Counted from the first letter of the stretch, positions 1 through 9,304 are shown. The stretch is 64,000 nt of DNA from Burkholderia sp. BCC0506 (GCF_902833145.1 NZ_CADFEN010000003.1:496001-560000); one strand, 5' to 3'. Numbers and translations are program-made. The notes: generated by a model not told the origin, from the sequence alone.

Positions 1-1
1 C

Positions 2-652
2 GCCAAGCTGCTCGACAACATGGTGCCGCTGACCGAGCACGCCGTGCAGCGGATGCTGCAGGGCGGCCAGTACGCGTGGGCCAAGCGCACGCTCGACAAG
101 GAATTTCCGGACGTCGTCGCGATCCTGATGCGACAGGCCGGCGAATTCGGCTTCGGCTTCGCGTCGCGCTCCGAATGGACGCCCGACGAACTCGCGAAGG
201 CATGCCGCGACTGGGCGAAGGCGATCGTCGCCGAAGCGCAGGGCGACGCGTCGCTGATCGACCCGCTCGCGTCGCAGATCAAGGGCGCGGCGCAAGACAT
301 CCAGACGCTCGAGGAAGTGATGCAGACGCCTGCGTGGCGGCTCGCGGAATCGCTGCGACAGCGGATCTACGAGGCCAAGCTCGCGTGCGAGATGAGCGTC
401 GGCAGCACCGCGCGCGACAAGCTCGGCGAGCTGCGCGGGCTGCTGCGGCTCGGCCTCGCGCACGGCTCGTTCCAGAAGCAGGAGGCGCAGCAGATCATGG
501 AATACCTGCGGCTGCTGAAGCCGGAGATCTTCGTCGAGGAACCGTACGACGTGTTCGCGCGGCTCGCCGCGTGGCTGCGCAGCGTGTTCACACCGGCCGC
601 CGTGCGGCCGGCCCAGGGGCAGGGACAAGGGCAAGGCCCGCGCCGGCCGTGA
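2..652 (+). CDS. Hypothetical protein, 5' end outside window
   Basis: The reading frame is open from base 2, so the first visible ATG at 20 is probably internal and the gene starts before the window. About 216 residues are visible. They are mostly helical and charged, with no signal peptide, membrane segment or motif that I recognise. The tail is rich in Gln, Gly and Pro (a GQ repeat just before the stop). GC-rich third positions agree with real coding. A strong hairpin follows at 692-720. Function unknown. Confidence 0.7.
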   Translation, partial: AKLLDNMVPLTEHAVQRMLQGGQYAWAKRTLDKEFPDVVAILMRQAGEFGFGFASRSEWTPDELAKACRDWAKAIVAEAQGDASLIDPLASQIKGAAQDIQTLEEVMQTPAWRLAESLRQRIYEAKLACEMSVGSTARDKLGELRGLLRLGLAHGSFQKQEAQQIMEYLRLLKPEIFVEEPYDVFARLAAWLRSVFTPAAVRPAQGQGQGQGPRRP

Positions 653-691
653 CCGCGCGCCCGTCCCGCTGAACGCATCCCCCACGAAAAC

Positions 692-720
692 GGCCCGGTT
701 CGCATAAAGCGAACCGGGCC
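692..720. terminator. Hairpin between convergent genes
   Basis: A perfect 12-bp inverted repeat (GGCCCGGTTCGC and its complement) with a 5-base ATAAA loop. It lies between the partial gene on the plus strand and the leftward gene ending at 786. The following T-run is weak on both strands (AAAA precedes it), so it is probably a two-way terminator; termination itself is inferred. Confidence 0.6.
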
Positions 721-785
721 TTCGGACGATCGCCCGTCGCGACGCGCCCTCGGAAGGCGAGCGTCGCGACGGCGCCGGGCGCCGC

Positions 786-1187
786 TTACTGCGTGGCGCC
801 CTGGGCCGACGCACCGCCCTGCGCGCCGACCGATGCACCGCCTTCGGCCGCCTCGTCGGCCTTCGCCTTGGCCGAACCCGCATGGCCCTTGGCCGATTTC
901 GCCGCATGCTTCGTATGCTTCTTGGTCGAATGGACGGCCGACGACGTCGTATCCTTCGCGCCATCGGCTGCCGCGCCGACCGCATCGGTCGCACCGCCCG
1001 CCGCATTGCCCGACGCGTTCGCGCCTGCGCCGCCCTGCACGCCTGCGCCGGCCCCTGCCGCCGGCGTCTGCGCCTGCACGCCGGCACCGGCGGCACCTTG
1101 CGCCGTCGTGCCCGTCTGGGCGAATGCGGCCGAAGTGGCGAACGCCGTCAGCGCGGCACCGATCAGCATCGTACGAATCTTGGACAT
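786..1187 (-). CDS. Small exported Ala/Gly-rich protein with Lys/His-rich centre
   Basis: 133 residues. The N-terminus is a clear Sec signal peptide with a probable cut after AFA near residue 23. The mature part is low complexity: Ala/Gly/Gln-rich to about residue 75, then a basic stretch with KKHTKH and KSAKGHAG, then an acidic and Gly/Ala tail. GAGGAG sits 7 bases before the ATG and supports this start. There is no catalytic motif. Similar Ala/Lys-rich exported proteins are common in Burkholderia but uncharacterised. Periplasmic or surface location is inferred from the signal peptide. Confidence 0.75.
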   Translation of the reverse strand: MSKIRTMLIGAALTAFATSAAFAQTGTTAQGAAGAGVQAQTPAAGAGAGVQGGAGANASGNAAGGATDAVGAAADGAKDTTSSAVHSTKKHTKHAAKSAKGHAGSAKAKADEAAEGGASVGAQGGASAQGATQ

Positions 1188-1454
1188 GGCAATTCTCCTC
1201 GAGAAGTTGTGCGCTCGAACCGCCGTGATGCGGCCCGTCGCGTCCCCCGCCGCAACACGCGGCAGGTACGACAGAAGACCGGCGGCCGGCGCGACCGGTT
1301 CGCCGATCTCTCAGACTGTTACCCACCGTTTCATTTGCTGACGAATCGCTCACAGTCCTTTACATCCGCCGGCGGCCGGCCGCGCTCGCGTGCCCGCCCG
1401 CGGTGCCGTATGATGCGGAGCGTTTCCTCCTGCGCGTCGCGCACCTTCCTCGTC

Positions 1455-1673
1455 ATGCCCAATCTGGATTTCACGCTGACCGGCGAATACGTCGAGCTGC
1501 ACAACCTTCTCAAGATCACCGGCCTCGCGGACAGCGGCGGCACCGCGAAGCTGATCGTCGCGTCCGGCGCCGTGAAAGTCGACGGCGCGGTCGAACTTCG
1601 CAAGACCTGCAAGATTCGCGCGGGCCAGGTCGTGCTGTTCGGCGACACGCGCATCGCGGTACGCGAGGCATAG
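1455..1673 (+). CDS. S4-domain RNA-binding protein (YbcJ-like)
   Basis: 72 residues, almost entirely one S4 RNA-binding fold of the YbcJ type: L-x-NLLK, then a Gly/Ser linker, then K-LI-ASGAVKVDG and a VLFGD ending. Such proteins are thought to bind structured RNA, probably rRNA. The frame is open further upstream (from 882), but the family length and the MPNLDFTL start favour 1455. It reads away from the exported-protein gene and is followed by a 137-bp gap before the MATE transporter. Confidence 0.85.
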   Translation: MPNLDFTLTGEYVELHNLLKITGLADSGGTAKLIVASGAVKVDGAVELRKTCKIRAGQVVLFGDTRIAVREA

Positions 1674-1810
1674 GGCCCTGGAGGGTTCCCCTGCCCCTGA
1701 CATGGCCATCGGCGCGCGCGTTCGACACGGTACGAATAAAGCCGTAAGCTAGCCGTCTCTCAAAATAAATACATCGCGCGCGGGCCCGCACCCGTGCGAG
1801 CGCCCATTCC

Positions 1811-3199
1811 ATGTCGCATTCCGGTCTTACGCGGACGGCCGTCGCGCCGCCGTCCCTGTCCAGTCATGCCGCCGATACCGCGCGCCTCGCCGCCCCGCTC
1901 GCGATCGCGCAACTGTCCCAGATGGCGATGAGCGTCACCGACACGGTGCTGCTCGGTTCGCTCGGCCCCGATTCGCTCGCCGCCGGCGGGCTCGGCGCGA
2001 ACTTCTTCTTCGTCATCGTGACGATCCTGCAAGGCGTGCTGTCGTCGGTCAGCGTGAGCGTCGCGCATGCGCGCGGCGCGCGGGCCGAGCATCGCGTGCC
2101 GCACATCTACTGGACGGGCTTCGCGCTGTCCGTGCTGCTCGCGATTCCGGCCATCGTCGCGCTGTCGCTCGCCGAACCGATCCTGCTGATGTTCCACGAG
2201 CCACCGCTGCTCGCGCATCACGTCGGCGAATACACGGGCATCCTGCGCTTCGCGGCGCTCGGCAGCCTGATCGGCGTCGGGCTGATGCGCGCGTTCCTGC
2301 CGGCGATCGGCGCCGCGCGACGGCTGTTGTGGGTGTCGATCGGCGGCGTCGGCGTCAACGGCGTGCTGAACTACGGGCTGATCCACGGCGCATTCGGGCT
2401 GCCGCGCCTCGGCTTTCTCGGCTCGGCCGTCGCGACGACGATCACGATCTGGCTCACCGCACTCGCCCTCATCTGGCTGCTGCACGGCCGGCAGCGCTTC
2501 CGTCATTTCGTGACCGCCGCGCGCCCGAAGCTGCCCGTGATGGGCGAGCTGATCGGCATCGGCTGGCCGGTCGCGATCACGTACGGAGTCGAATCGACGC
2601 TGTTCCTCGCCACCGGCCTGACGGTCGGCGTGCTGGGCGCGACGTCGCTCGCCGCGCACCAGATCGCGCTGAACGTCGCGTCGGTATCGTTCATGGTGCC
2701 GCTCGCGATCGGCCAGGCGGCCAATGTTCGCGTCGGCTACTGGATCGGCGCGGGCTCGCCCGTCGCCGCGCGGCACGCGGGCTTCGTCGCGCTCGCGCTC
2801 GGCGTCGGCTTCATGTCGCTGTCGGGCCTCGTGATGATCGTCGCGCCGCATACGATCGTCGGCCTGTACCTGCACCTCGACGACCCCGCCAACGCGGCCA
2901 CGGTGTCGCTCGCCGCGTCGCTGCTCGGCATCGCCGCGGTGTTCCAGATCGTCGACGGGATGCAGACCGTCGGGTCCGGTGCGCTGCGCGGCCTGAAGGA
3001 CACGCGCATCCCGATGCTCGCGGCGACCTTCGGCTACTGGGGCATCGGCTTCCCGACCGGCTACTGGTTCGCATTCCACGCGGGTCTGGGCGCGCGCGGC
3101 CTGTGGTGGGGGCTCGCGGCCGGGCTCGCGAGCGTCGCCGCGCTGATGGCATGGCGCTTTCACCGCAAGACCGCCTCGCTCATCGCGGCGGCGCGCTAG
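1811..3199 (+). CDS. MATE family multidrug/cation exporter
   Basis: 462 residues with about 12 hydrophobic segments in the MATE (NorM/DinF) arrangement: two similar halves, the first starting near residue 20 (AAPLAIAQLSQMAMSVTDTVLLG) and the second near residue 245 (GWPVAITYGVESTLF). MATE proteins export drugs and cationic metabolites across the inner membrane using Na+ or H+ gradients. Substrate cannot be told from sequence. The length is normal for the family. The start at 1811 follows a short AT-rich leader around 1760-1775. Confidence 0.9.
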   Translation: MSHSGLTRTAVAPPSLSSHAADTARLAAPLAIAQLSQMAMSVTDTVLLGSLGPDSLAAGGLGANFFFVIVTILQGVLSSVSVSVAHARGARAEHRVPHIYWTGFALSVLLAIPAIVALSLAEPILLMFHEPPLLAHHVGEYTGILRFAALGSLIGVGLMRAFLPAIGAARRLLWVSIGGVGVNGVLNYGLIHGAFGLPRLGFLGSAVATTITIWLTALALIWLLHGRQRFRHFVTAARPKLPVMGELIGIGWPVAITYGVESTLFLATGLTVGVLGATSLAAHQIALNVASVSFMVPLAIGQAANVRVGYWIGAGSPVAARHAGFVALALGVGFMSLSGLVMIVAPHTIVGLYLHLDDPANAATVSLAASLLGIAAVFQIVDGMQTVGSGALRGLKDTRIPMLAATFGYWGIGFPTGYWFAFHAGLGARGLWWGLAAGLASVAALMAWRFHRKTASLIAAAR

Positions 3200-3319
3200 G
3201 AACGGGCCCCCGGCGTCACACGACGCGAAATCGCGGCCGGCGCTATGCTTGTCGGTCTAACACCCCGAGACGCCGCGCGAGCGGCGCGACTGACTCACGA
3301 TACGCTGATTACGCCTGAC

Positions 3320-3339
3320 GCCGCGCGACGTCGCGCGGC
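3320..3339. repeat. 20-bp perfect palindrome in the fumC leader
   Basis: GCCGCGCGAC followed directly by its reverse complement, 28 bp before the fumC start. There is no loop and no T-run beyond TTTCCCC, so it is more likely a DNA-level dyad or a chance GC-rich palindrome than a terminator. Confidence 0.4.
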
Positions 3340-3366
3340 CTTTCCCCTTTCCCGGAGGAGTGCATC

Positions 3367-4761
3367 ATGAATGAAGCAGTTCGGATGGAACGCGACACGT
3401 TCGGCGAGATCGCCGTGCCGGCCGACCGGCTCTGGGGCGCGCAGACCGAGCGCTCGCTGCAGAATTTCCGGATCTCGACGGAGAAGCAGTCGCCCGAGCT
3501 GATCCACGCGCTCGCGATCGTCAAGCGCGCCGCGGCGGCCGTCAACCAGTCGCTCGGCGTGCTCGCCGACGACAAGGCGCGCGCGATCATCGAAGCCGCC
3601 GACGAGATCATCGCCGGCAAGCATCCGCGCGAATTCCCGCTCGCGGTGTGGCAGACGGGCTCCGGCACGCAGACCAACATGAACCTCAACGAGGTGATCG
3701 CGAATCGCGCGAGCGAGCTGATGGGCGGCGAGCGCGGCGAAGCGCGCAAGGTTCATCCGAACGACGACGTGAACCGCGGCCAGTCGTCGAACGACGTGTT
3801 CCCGACCGCGATGCACGTCGCGGCCGCGTACGCGATCGTCAATCACCTGCTGCCGGCGCTGCGTACGCTGCGCGCGACGCTCGACGCGAAATCGAAGGCG
3901 TTCGCCGACATCGTGAAGATCGGCCGCACGCACCTGCAGGACGCCACGCCGCTCACGCTCGGCCAGGAGTTCTCCGGCTATGTCGCGCAGCTCGACCAGG
4001 GCATCCGTCACGTCGAATCGGCGCTGCCGCACCTGTACGAGCTCGCGCTCGGCGGCACCGCGGTCGGCACGGGGCTGAATGCGCATCCGGAGTTCGCGGT
4101 GCGCGTGGCCGACGAAATCGGCCGGCTCGCGAAGCTGCCGTTCGTGACGGCGCCGAGCAAGTTCGAGGTGATGGCCGCCGCCGATGCGCTCGTCTTCGCG
4201 CACGGCGCGCTGAAGACGGTCGCGGCCGGCCTGATGAAGATCGCGAACGACGTGCGCTGGCTCGCGAGCGGGCCGCGCTGCGGGCTCGGCGAACTGTCGA
4301 TTCCGGAAAACGAGCCGGGCAGCTCGATCATGCCGGGCAAGGTGAACCCGACGCAGTCGGAAGCCGTGACGATGCTGTGCTGCCAGGTGTTCGGCAACGA
4401 CGTCGCGGTCAACGTCGGCGGCGCGAGCGGCAATTTCGAGCTGAACGTGTTCCGGCCGATGATCGCGCACAACGTGCTGCAGTCGGTGCGGCTGCTCGCC
4501 GACGGCGCGCAGAGCTTCAACGATCACTGCGCGGTGGGCATCGAGCCGAACCGCGCGCGGATCGACCTGCTGCTGAACGAATCGCTGATGCTCGTGACGG
4601 CGCTCAATCCGCACATCGGCTACGACAAGTCCGCGCAGATCGCGAAGAAGGCGCACAAGGAAGGCACGACGCTGAAGGCGGCCGCGCTCGCGCTCGGCTA
4701 CCTGACCGAGGCGGAATTCGATGCATGGGTGCGCCCCGAGCAGATGATCGGGACGCGGTAA
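3367..4761 (+). CDS. fumC: Fumarate hydratase class II
   Basis: 464 residues, the normal length for the oxygen-stable, iron-free class II fumarase, which interconverts fumarate and L-malate in the TCA cycle. The superfamily signature [11 protein letters not shown] lies near residue 318. [11 protein letters not shown] (about 98-108) and [16 protein letters not shown] (about 187) supply substrate and catalytic His contacts. A good ribosome site (CCGGAGGAG) sits 6 bases before the ATG. Convergent with the thioesterase gene, separated by a GC-rich hairpin. Confidence 0.97.
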   Translation: MNEAVRMERDTFGEIAVPADRLWGAQTERSLQNFRISTEKQSPELIHALAIVKRAAAAVNQSLGVLADDKARAIIEAADEIIAGKHPREFPLAVWQTGSGTQTNMNLNEVIANRASELMGGERGEARKVHPNDDVNRGQSSNDVFPTAMHVAAAYAIVNHLLPALRTLRATLDAKSKAFADIVKIGRTHLQDATPLTLGQEFSGYVAQLDQGIRHVESALPHLYELALGGTAVGTGLNAHPEFAVRVADEIGRLAKLPFVTAPSKFEVMAAADALVFAHGALKTVAAGLMKIANDVRWLASGPRCGLGELSIPENEPGSSIMPGKVNPTQSEAVTMLCCQVFGNDVAVNVGGASGNFELNVFRPMIAHNVLQSVRLLADGAQSFNDHCAVGIEPNRARIDLLLNESLMLVTALNPHIGYDKSAQIAKKAHKEGTTLKAAALALGYLTEAEFDAWVRPEQMIGTR

Positions 4762-4773
4762 CGGCAGGACGAC

Positions 4774-4800
4774 GGGCGCCGCGCGACGAGCGCGGCGCCC
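4774..4800. terminator. Hairpin between fumC and the thioesterase gene
   Basis: Perfect 11-bp stem GGGCGCCGCGC with a 5-base GACGA loop between two convergent genes. No T-run follows on either strand, so termination is only inferred from position and stem strength. Confidence 0.45.
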
Positions 4801-4807
4801 GCGGCAC

Positions 4808-5320
4808 TCAGACGGTGCCCTTCGCGACTTCTTCCGGCTTCATCTCGACGATCTTGTCGAGCGCGGCCCGCACGTCGGCCGCATATTTCGCGAGCACCCG
4901 CTGCTCGTCGGTTTCGGGCACGAACGGCGGCACCGGCACCGGATTGCCGTTCTCGTCGACCGCGACGAACACGACGAGGCAATCGGTCGTCTGACGCAGC
5001 ACGCCGCCCTTCGGATCGCCGGCGTGCACCGACACGTGGATGTGCATGCTGGTGCGGCCCGTCGCGACGACGCGCGCCTTCAGCTCGACCAGATTGCCGA
5101 CCAGGATCGGACGCTGGAAACGGATGTTGCCGACGCTGACCGTCACGCAATAGCGGCTCGACCAGACGGCCGCACATGCATACGCGACCTCGTCGATCCA
5201 CTTCATCAGCGCGCCGCCATGCACCTTGCCGCCGAAGTTCACGGACGAAGGCTCGGCAAGGAAGCGGAATACGGTTTCGGTGCGGTCGAGGGCGGCCGGC
5301 ACGGGGGACGATGGGGGCAT
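4808..5320 (-). CDS. Acyl-CoA thioesterase, hotdog fold (YciA/BACH type)
   Basis: 170 residues. A single hotdog domain with the family core NFGGKVHGGALMKWIDEVAYACA (split here as N-F-G-G then HGG and the D of WIDEVA at about residues 28-50), followed by VGNIRFQRPILVG. Members hydrolyse acyl-CoA to free acid and CoA in the cytoplasm. The C-terminal 50 residues (FVPETDEQRVLAKY onward) are a helical tail. It stands alone; chain-length preference cannot be told. Confidence 0.88.
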   Translation of the reverse strand: MPPSSPVPAALDRTETVFRFLAEPSSVNFGGKVHGGALMKWIDEVAYACAAVWSSRYCVTVSVGNIRFQRPILVGNLVELKARVVATGRTSMHIHVSVHAGDPKGGVLRQTTDCLVVFVAVDENGNPVPVPPFVPETDEQRVLAKYAADVRAALDKIVEMKPEEVAKGTV

Positions 5321-5450
5321 TGTTCTGGCTCCAGGCGGCGGGGGCGCTGTGATCGGGCCATTATACGTTGCAGTGCGGCAACGCGTCGCGGCAAGCCCCG
5401 CGTGACGGGGCTCCGGCAGTCATGCCGGCTCGCCCGCGGATCGGCGCCGG

Positions 5451-5594
5451 TCAGCGGCGCACCGTGATGCCCTGATCGATCGTCCCGTACATCTCGATAC
5501 TGCCGCCGCGTTCGCCGGTCGCGCCCGCGCCGCCGCCGGACGCACAGGCCGCGCACACCAGCGCGGCGGCCAACATACAGAAAATCGTCTTCAT
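5451..5594 (-). CDS. Tiny predicted lipoprotein, 47 residues
   Basis: A short gene that length cut-offs miss. It reads MKTIFCMLAAALVCAACASGGG, a Lys-led hydrophobic signal ending in a lipobox-like LVCAAC, so Cys-17 is the likely lipidated residue. The mature peptide is Gly-rich and ends with the motif IEMYGTIDQGITVRR. From memory, small Burkholderia lipoproteins end in a similar MYGTID-GIT motif, but I could not check this. The ribosome site is weak. The stop codon TGA is at 5451-5453. Function unknown; outer-membrane or periplasmic anchoring is inferred. Confidence 0.65.
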   Translation of the reverse strand: MKTIFCMLAAALVCAACASGGGAGATGERGGSIEMYGTIDQGITVRR

Positions 5595-5782
5595 CGTTGC
5601 ATCGCGTCACATGCGGCGGCCCGCTGCCGCCGCTCGCGGCCATTCTACGCGTACCCCGCGACGGCCCGCAGGCCGGTCCGCGCCGGGACGGCGCCGGTGC
5701 ATCCGACATTTCATCCGGAAGCGAAACATCGAATGCCCGCACCGACTACACTACCGCTCATCCCGCTCGACGAGACACGACG

Positions 5783-6490
5783 ATGACCGATCAAGACGAC
5801 CACCATTTTCCGGGCCTGAGCCGCATCGCCGCACTGATCGCCGATCCCGGCCGCGCCGCGATGCTGTGGGTGCTGATGGACGGCAGCGCGCGACCGGCCG
5901 GCGAACTGACGATGATCGCGGGACTGTCGCCGTCCGCCGCCAGCGCGCACCTCGCCCGCCTGACCGAGGGCGGCCTGCTGGCGCTCGACGTGCGCGGCCG
6001 GCATCGCTACTACCGCATCGCGTCGGCCGACATCGCCGCCGCGCTCGAAGCGCTCGCGAACGTCGCCCGCGCGGCCGCGCCGCATCGCCCGGTTCCGCCG
6101 CCGTCGCGCACGGTCCCGGCCGAGCTGCGCTATGCACGTACCTGCTACGACCATATGGCCGGCGAGCTGGCGGTGCGTATCTTCGACGGGCTCACCGCGC
6201 GCGGCTGGCTGCTCGCCGACGGCGACGCGATCGAGACCACCGAGCTCGGCACGCAGGCACTCGCGCAATGGGGCATCGACGTCGCGCAGCAGCGCACGCG
6301 CCGACGCCGCTTTGCGTGCGGCTGTCTCGACTGGAGCGAGCGGCGCTCGCATCTCGGCGGCGCACTCGGCGCGGCGCTGCTCGAAAGCTTCTGCGCACAG
6401 GGCTGGATCGAGCGCACCGCCCGCCCGCGCGTGCTGCGCGTCACGGTGCCCGGGCAGCAGGTTTTCGACGCGTGGCTTACGTCCGCTTGA
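5783..6490 (+). CDS. ArsR/SmtB-family transcriptional regulator
   Basis: 235 residues. A winged helix-turn-helix occupies about residues 10-90: IADPGRAAMLWVL, then GELTMIAGLSPSAASAHLARLTEGGLL as the recognition region, and GRHRYYRI as the wing. The C-terminal half (RYARTCYDHMAGELA, FACGCLDWSERRSHLGGALG) is the extended form seen in ArsR proteins with a second domain, and it carries Cys residues in CYDH and CGCLD that could bind metal or sense oxidants; this is inference. The frame is open back to 5597 but MTDQDDHHFPGLSRI at 5783 fits the domain start. The signal it senses is unknown. Confidence 0.85.
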   Translation: MTDQDDHHFPGLSRIAALIADPGRAAMLWVLMDGSARPAGELTMIAGLSPSAASAHLARLTEGGLLALDVRGRHRYYRIASADIAAALEALANVARAAAPHRPVPPPSRTVPAELRYARTCYDHMAGELAVRIFDGLTARGWLLADGDAIETTELGTQALAQWGIDVAQQRTRRRRFACGCLDWSERRSHLGGALGAALLESFCAQGWIERTARPRVLRVTVPGQQVFDAWLTSA

Positions 6491-6640
6491 CGCCGGCATT
6501 GCAGCGGCACGACAACGGCGCGCGATGGACAGGTTTTGTTACATCGCGTGCCATTCGACTTACAAAACACCGTGCCTTGAAACAGGCCAAGCGGATATTG
6601 TGAACTGGACGGCACGAATCGACGCGCCGCGATCACAACG

Positions 6641-9208
6641 ATGACGCTCACCATGGCCACCCTGTTCACGCTCAAGCGCACCGCCCGCTACACGCTGCTC
6701 GCGTTCGTCGCGCTGGCGGCGCTGCCGCCCGTCTTCGCGCAATCGGCCGACGCGCCGCCGAATACGGCCGCGGCACGGCAATCGGGCGGCGACCCGCCCG
6801 GCCGCGTCGCGCGGCTCAATTACCTGTCGGGCGCCGTGACGACCGAACCGGCCGGCACCGATACCTGGTCGTATGCGGCGGTGAACCGGCCGCTGACCAC
6901 CGGCGACCAGCTCTGGAACGATGCCGGCGCGCGCTCGGAGCTGCACATCGGCTCGACCGCGGTGCGGCTCGGCGAATCGACGAGCCTGTCGGTGCTGAAC
7001 CTCGACGACACGACGACGCAGTTGAAAGTGGGGCTCGGCACCGTGTCGACGCACGTGCGCGCGCTGCCGCCCGGCGGATCGTACGAGATCGACACGCCGA
7101 ACCTCGCGCTCGGCATCACGGCCCCCGGCGACTATCGCGTCGACGTCGCCCCGAACGGCGCGAGCACGACGGTGACGGTGCGCAGCGGCAGCGCGACCGT
7201 CTACGGCAGCAACGGACAGTACCCGCTGTCGCCCGGGCAGCAGGTCGTGTTCACCGGCACCGACCTGCAGGTCGCGCAGCAATCGGCCGCACCGGGCCCC
7301 GACCCGCTCGACCAGTGGGCCGCGAGCCGCGACGCGGCCGAAGAACGCTCGGTGTCGGCCCGCTACGTGTCCCGCGACATGCCCGGCTACCAGGATCTCG
7401 ACGCGAACGGCACGTGGCGCGAAACCCCCAATTACGGCGCCGTCTGGGTGCCGAACGACACGCCGGCCGACTGGGCGCCGTATCACGACGGTCACTGGAT
7501 CTGGCAGGCGCCGTGGGGCTGGACCTGGGTCGACGACGCGCCGTGGGGCTTCGCGCCGTATCACTACGGCCGCTGGGCTTACGTGGACGACAGCTGGGCA
7601 TGGGTGCCGGGCCCGATGGTCGTCAGCCAGCCGCCCGTCTACGCGCCGGCGCTCGTCGCGTTCGTGGGCGGCGGCGGCGGCGGGTCCGACTGGAGCGTCG
7701 CGCTCACGGTCGGCGGCGTCGCCGCGGCAGGCTGCGCATGGTTCGCGCTCGGCCCGGGCGAGCCGTGGCACCCCAGCTGGGGCGGCTGGAGCCCGCACTA
7801 CTACGACCGCGTCAATCGCAACATCGTGGTGAACAACGTCAACGTGAACAAGACCGTGAACGTGACGAACATCACCAATATCACCAACATCAACAAGACG
7901 TACGTGAACTTCCGCGCGCCGCACGCGATCACGGCCGTGCCGGCGTCCGCGTTCGTGCACGGCCAGCCGGTCGCGCACTTCTCGCAGCACGTGGATCCGC
8001 AGCAATGGCGCAACGCGCACGTCGTGCCCGGCACGCCCGGCATCGCGCCGGTGCGCCAGAGCTTCACCGGCGGCCTGCGCACGGCCAGCTATCGCCCGCC
8101 GGCGGCGATCGCGCAGCACCCGTACGTCGCGACGCGCAATCCGGCCGTGCCGGCCGCGTATCGCGACCAGGCCGCCGCGCACCTCGCGCAGCAAGGCGGG
8201 CGCGTACCGGGCGCCGGCGCGCCCGTCGTGAAGACGAACGTGCCGGCCGACTACACGGCTCGCCCGGTCCGGGTCGCGGGCAAGCCGGGCGGCGGCGCCT
8301 GGGCAATGCACAACGTGCAGCTCGTGAATCCGCACGGTCCGGTCGTGCAGCCGGCCCGCGCGCCGCGCGAAGGCCAGCCGCCCGGCGAGCAGGCGGGTCG
8401 GCCGGGCGCACCGATGCCGGGCATGCCGAATGTCGCGCGGCCGGCGAACGGCGAAAGCCCCAACGCGCCGCGTTTCGCCAATGGCGGTACGCCGCAGGCC
8501 CCCGGCAACCCGATGCCGCATCAGGCGTTCGCGCCCGGCAACGGCGTCCCCCATCCGCCGGGCGCGAACGACGTGCCGTCGGGGGCCGGGAATGCGCACG
8601 CAGCCAACACGCCGTCGCCCGCGTGGATGCAGCCGCACACGCCGATGGAACGTCAACGCGCCGCGCCACCCACCGCGCTGCACGCGGCGGGACAGAATGC
8701 GCTGCCGCCGGTGCGCAGCGCCGCGGTGCCGCATCCGGGCGGCGCGCCGGCACCGCAGAGTGCACAGCCCGGCGGCCGCAACGACGCGCCGCGCACGCAG
8801 CCGCAGCCGCAGCCGCAGCCCGACCATACCGCGCAGATTCCGCAACCGCGTCCGCGCCCCGATTTCCCGACGCCAGCCCGGCACACGCAGCCGCTGCCGC
8901 AATCGGAACGGGCCGCCCCCGCGCCGCAACCGCGCCCGGACTTCGCTCAGCCGGCGCCGCATCGCGAAGTCGCGCCGCCGCGCGTGAACGAGTACCGTCC
9001 GCCGGCGCCTGCCGTGCACGACATGCCGCGTCCGCAGCCGCAGGCGCCGCGCATGGAGCCGCATCCGCAACCGGCGCCGCGCATGGAACCGCGTCCGTCG
9101 ATGCCCGCCCCGCGGATGGAACCACGGCCGCAGCCGGCGCCGCACGTCGAGTCGCCGCACCCGAGCAACCCGCCGCCGGGCGGCCACGAAGAGCGGCATC
9201 GACAGTAA
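6641..9208 (+). CDS. Large exported FecR/DUF6600 protein with Pro-rich tail
   Basis: 855 residues. Signal peptide to about residue 30 (LLAFVALAALPPVFAQ). Residues 50-200 resemble a FecR-type beta domain (RLNYLSGAV, LHIGSTAVRLGE, LAITAPGDYRVDV). Residues 245-330 are the DUF6600 region, dense in Trp/Tyr/Asp (YQDLDANGTWRETP, WAPYHDGHWIWQAP, WGFAPYHYGRWAYV). Then come a Gly/Ala-rich membrane-like segment, an Asn/Val repeat (VNVNKTVNVTNITNITNI, near 395-410) and about 350 residues of Pro/Gln/Ala-rich sequence with PRMEP repeats. Cell-surface or periplasmic role is inferred; no enzyme motif. A second in-frame ATG lies at 6653. A strong terminator follows. Confidence 0.85.
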   Translation: MTLTMATLFTLKRTARYTLLAFVALAALPPVFAQSADAPPNTAAARQSGGDPPGRVARLNYLSGAVTTEPAGTDTWSYAAVNRPLTTGDQLWNDAGARSELHIGSTAVRLGESTSLSVLNLDDTTTQLKVGLGTVSTHVRALPPGGSYEIDTPNLALGITAPGDYRVDVAPNGASTTVTVRSGSATVYGSNGQYPLSPGQQVVFTGTDLQVAQQSAAPGPDPLDQWAASRDAAEERSVSARYVSRDMPGYQDLDANGTWRETPNYGAVWVPNDTPADWAPYHDGHWIWQAPWGWTWVDDAPWGFAPYHYGRWAYVDDSWAWVPGPMVVSQPPVYAPALVAFVGGGGGGSDWSVALTVGGVAAAGCAWFALGPGEPWHPSWGGWSPHYYDRVNRNIVVNNVNVNKTVNVTNITNITNINKTYVNFRAPHAITAVPASAFVHGQPVAHFSQHVDPQQWRNAHVVPGTPGIAPVRQSFTGGLRTASYRPPAAIAQHPYVATRNPAVPAAYRDQAAAHLAQQGGRVPGAGAPVVKTNVPADYTARPVRVAGKPGGGAWAMHNVQLVNPHGPVVQPARAPREGQPPGEQAGRPGAPMPGMPNVARPANGESPNAPRFANGGTPQAPGNPMPHQAFAPGNGVPHPPGANDVPSGAGNAHAANTPSPAWMQPHTPMERQRAAPPTALHAAGQNALPPVRSAAVPHPGGAPAPQSAQPGGRNDAPRTQPQPQPQPDHTAQIPQPRPRPDFPTPARHTQPLPQSERAAPAPQPRPDFAQPAPHREVAPPRVNEYRPPAPAVHDMPRPQPQAPRMEPHPQPAPRMEPRPSMPAPRMEPRPQPAPHVESPHPSNPPPGGHEERHRQ

Positions 9209-9230
9209 GTGCCGCAAACATGAAACAAAA

Positions 9231-9262
9231 AGCCCGACCGGTATCAGCCGGTCGGGCTTTTT
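9231..9262. terminator. Intrinsic terminator between the DUF6600 gene and thyA
   Basis: Stem AGCCCGACCGG with its complement, 6-base loop TATCAG, flanked by AAAAA on the left and TTTTTT on the right, so it can work on both strands for these two convergent genes. The same 10-bp core stem is found at 13361-13386. Confidence 0.9.
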
Positions 9263-9304
9263 TGGATGCGCATCGATGAAACCGCGCGGCGCCGGGCCGC
9301 GCGA

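Noticed and set aside
1760-3163. 467-residue frame opposite the MATE transporter
   Set aside because: Same GC-driven antisense artefact, without domains or a ribosome site.
6560-9217. 885-residue open frame opposite the DUF6600 gene
   Set aside because: High GC keeps antisense frames open. Its product is Arg-rich low-complexity with no domain, while the plus strand shows a signal peptide and a known domain.
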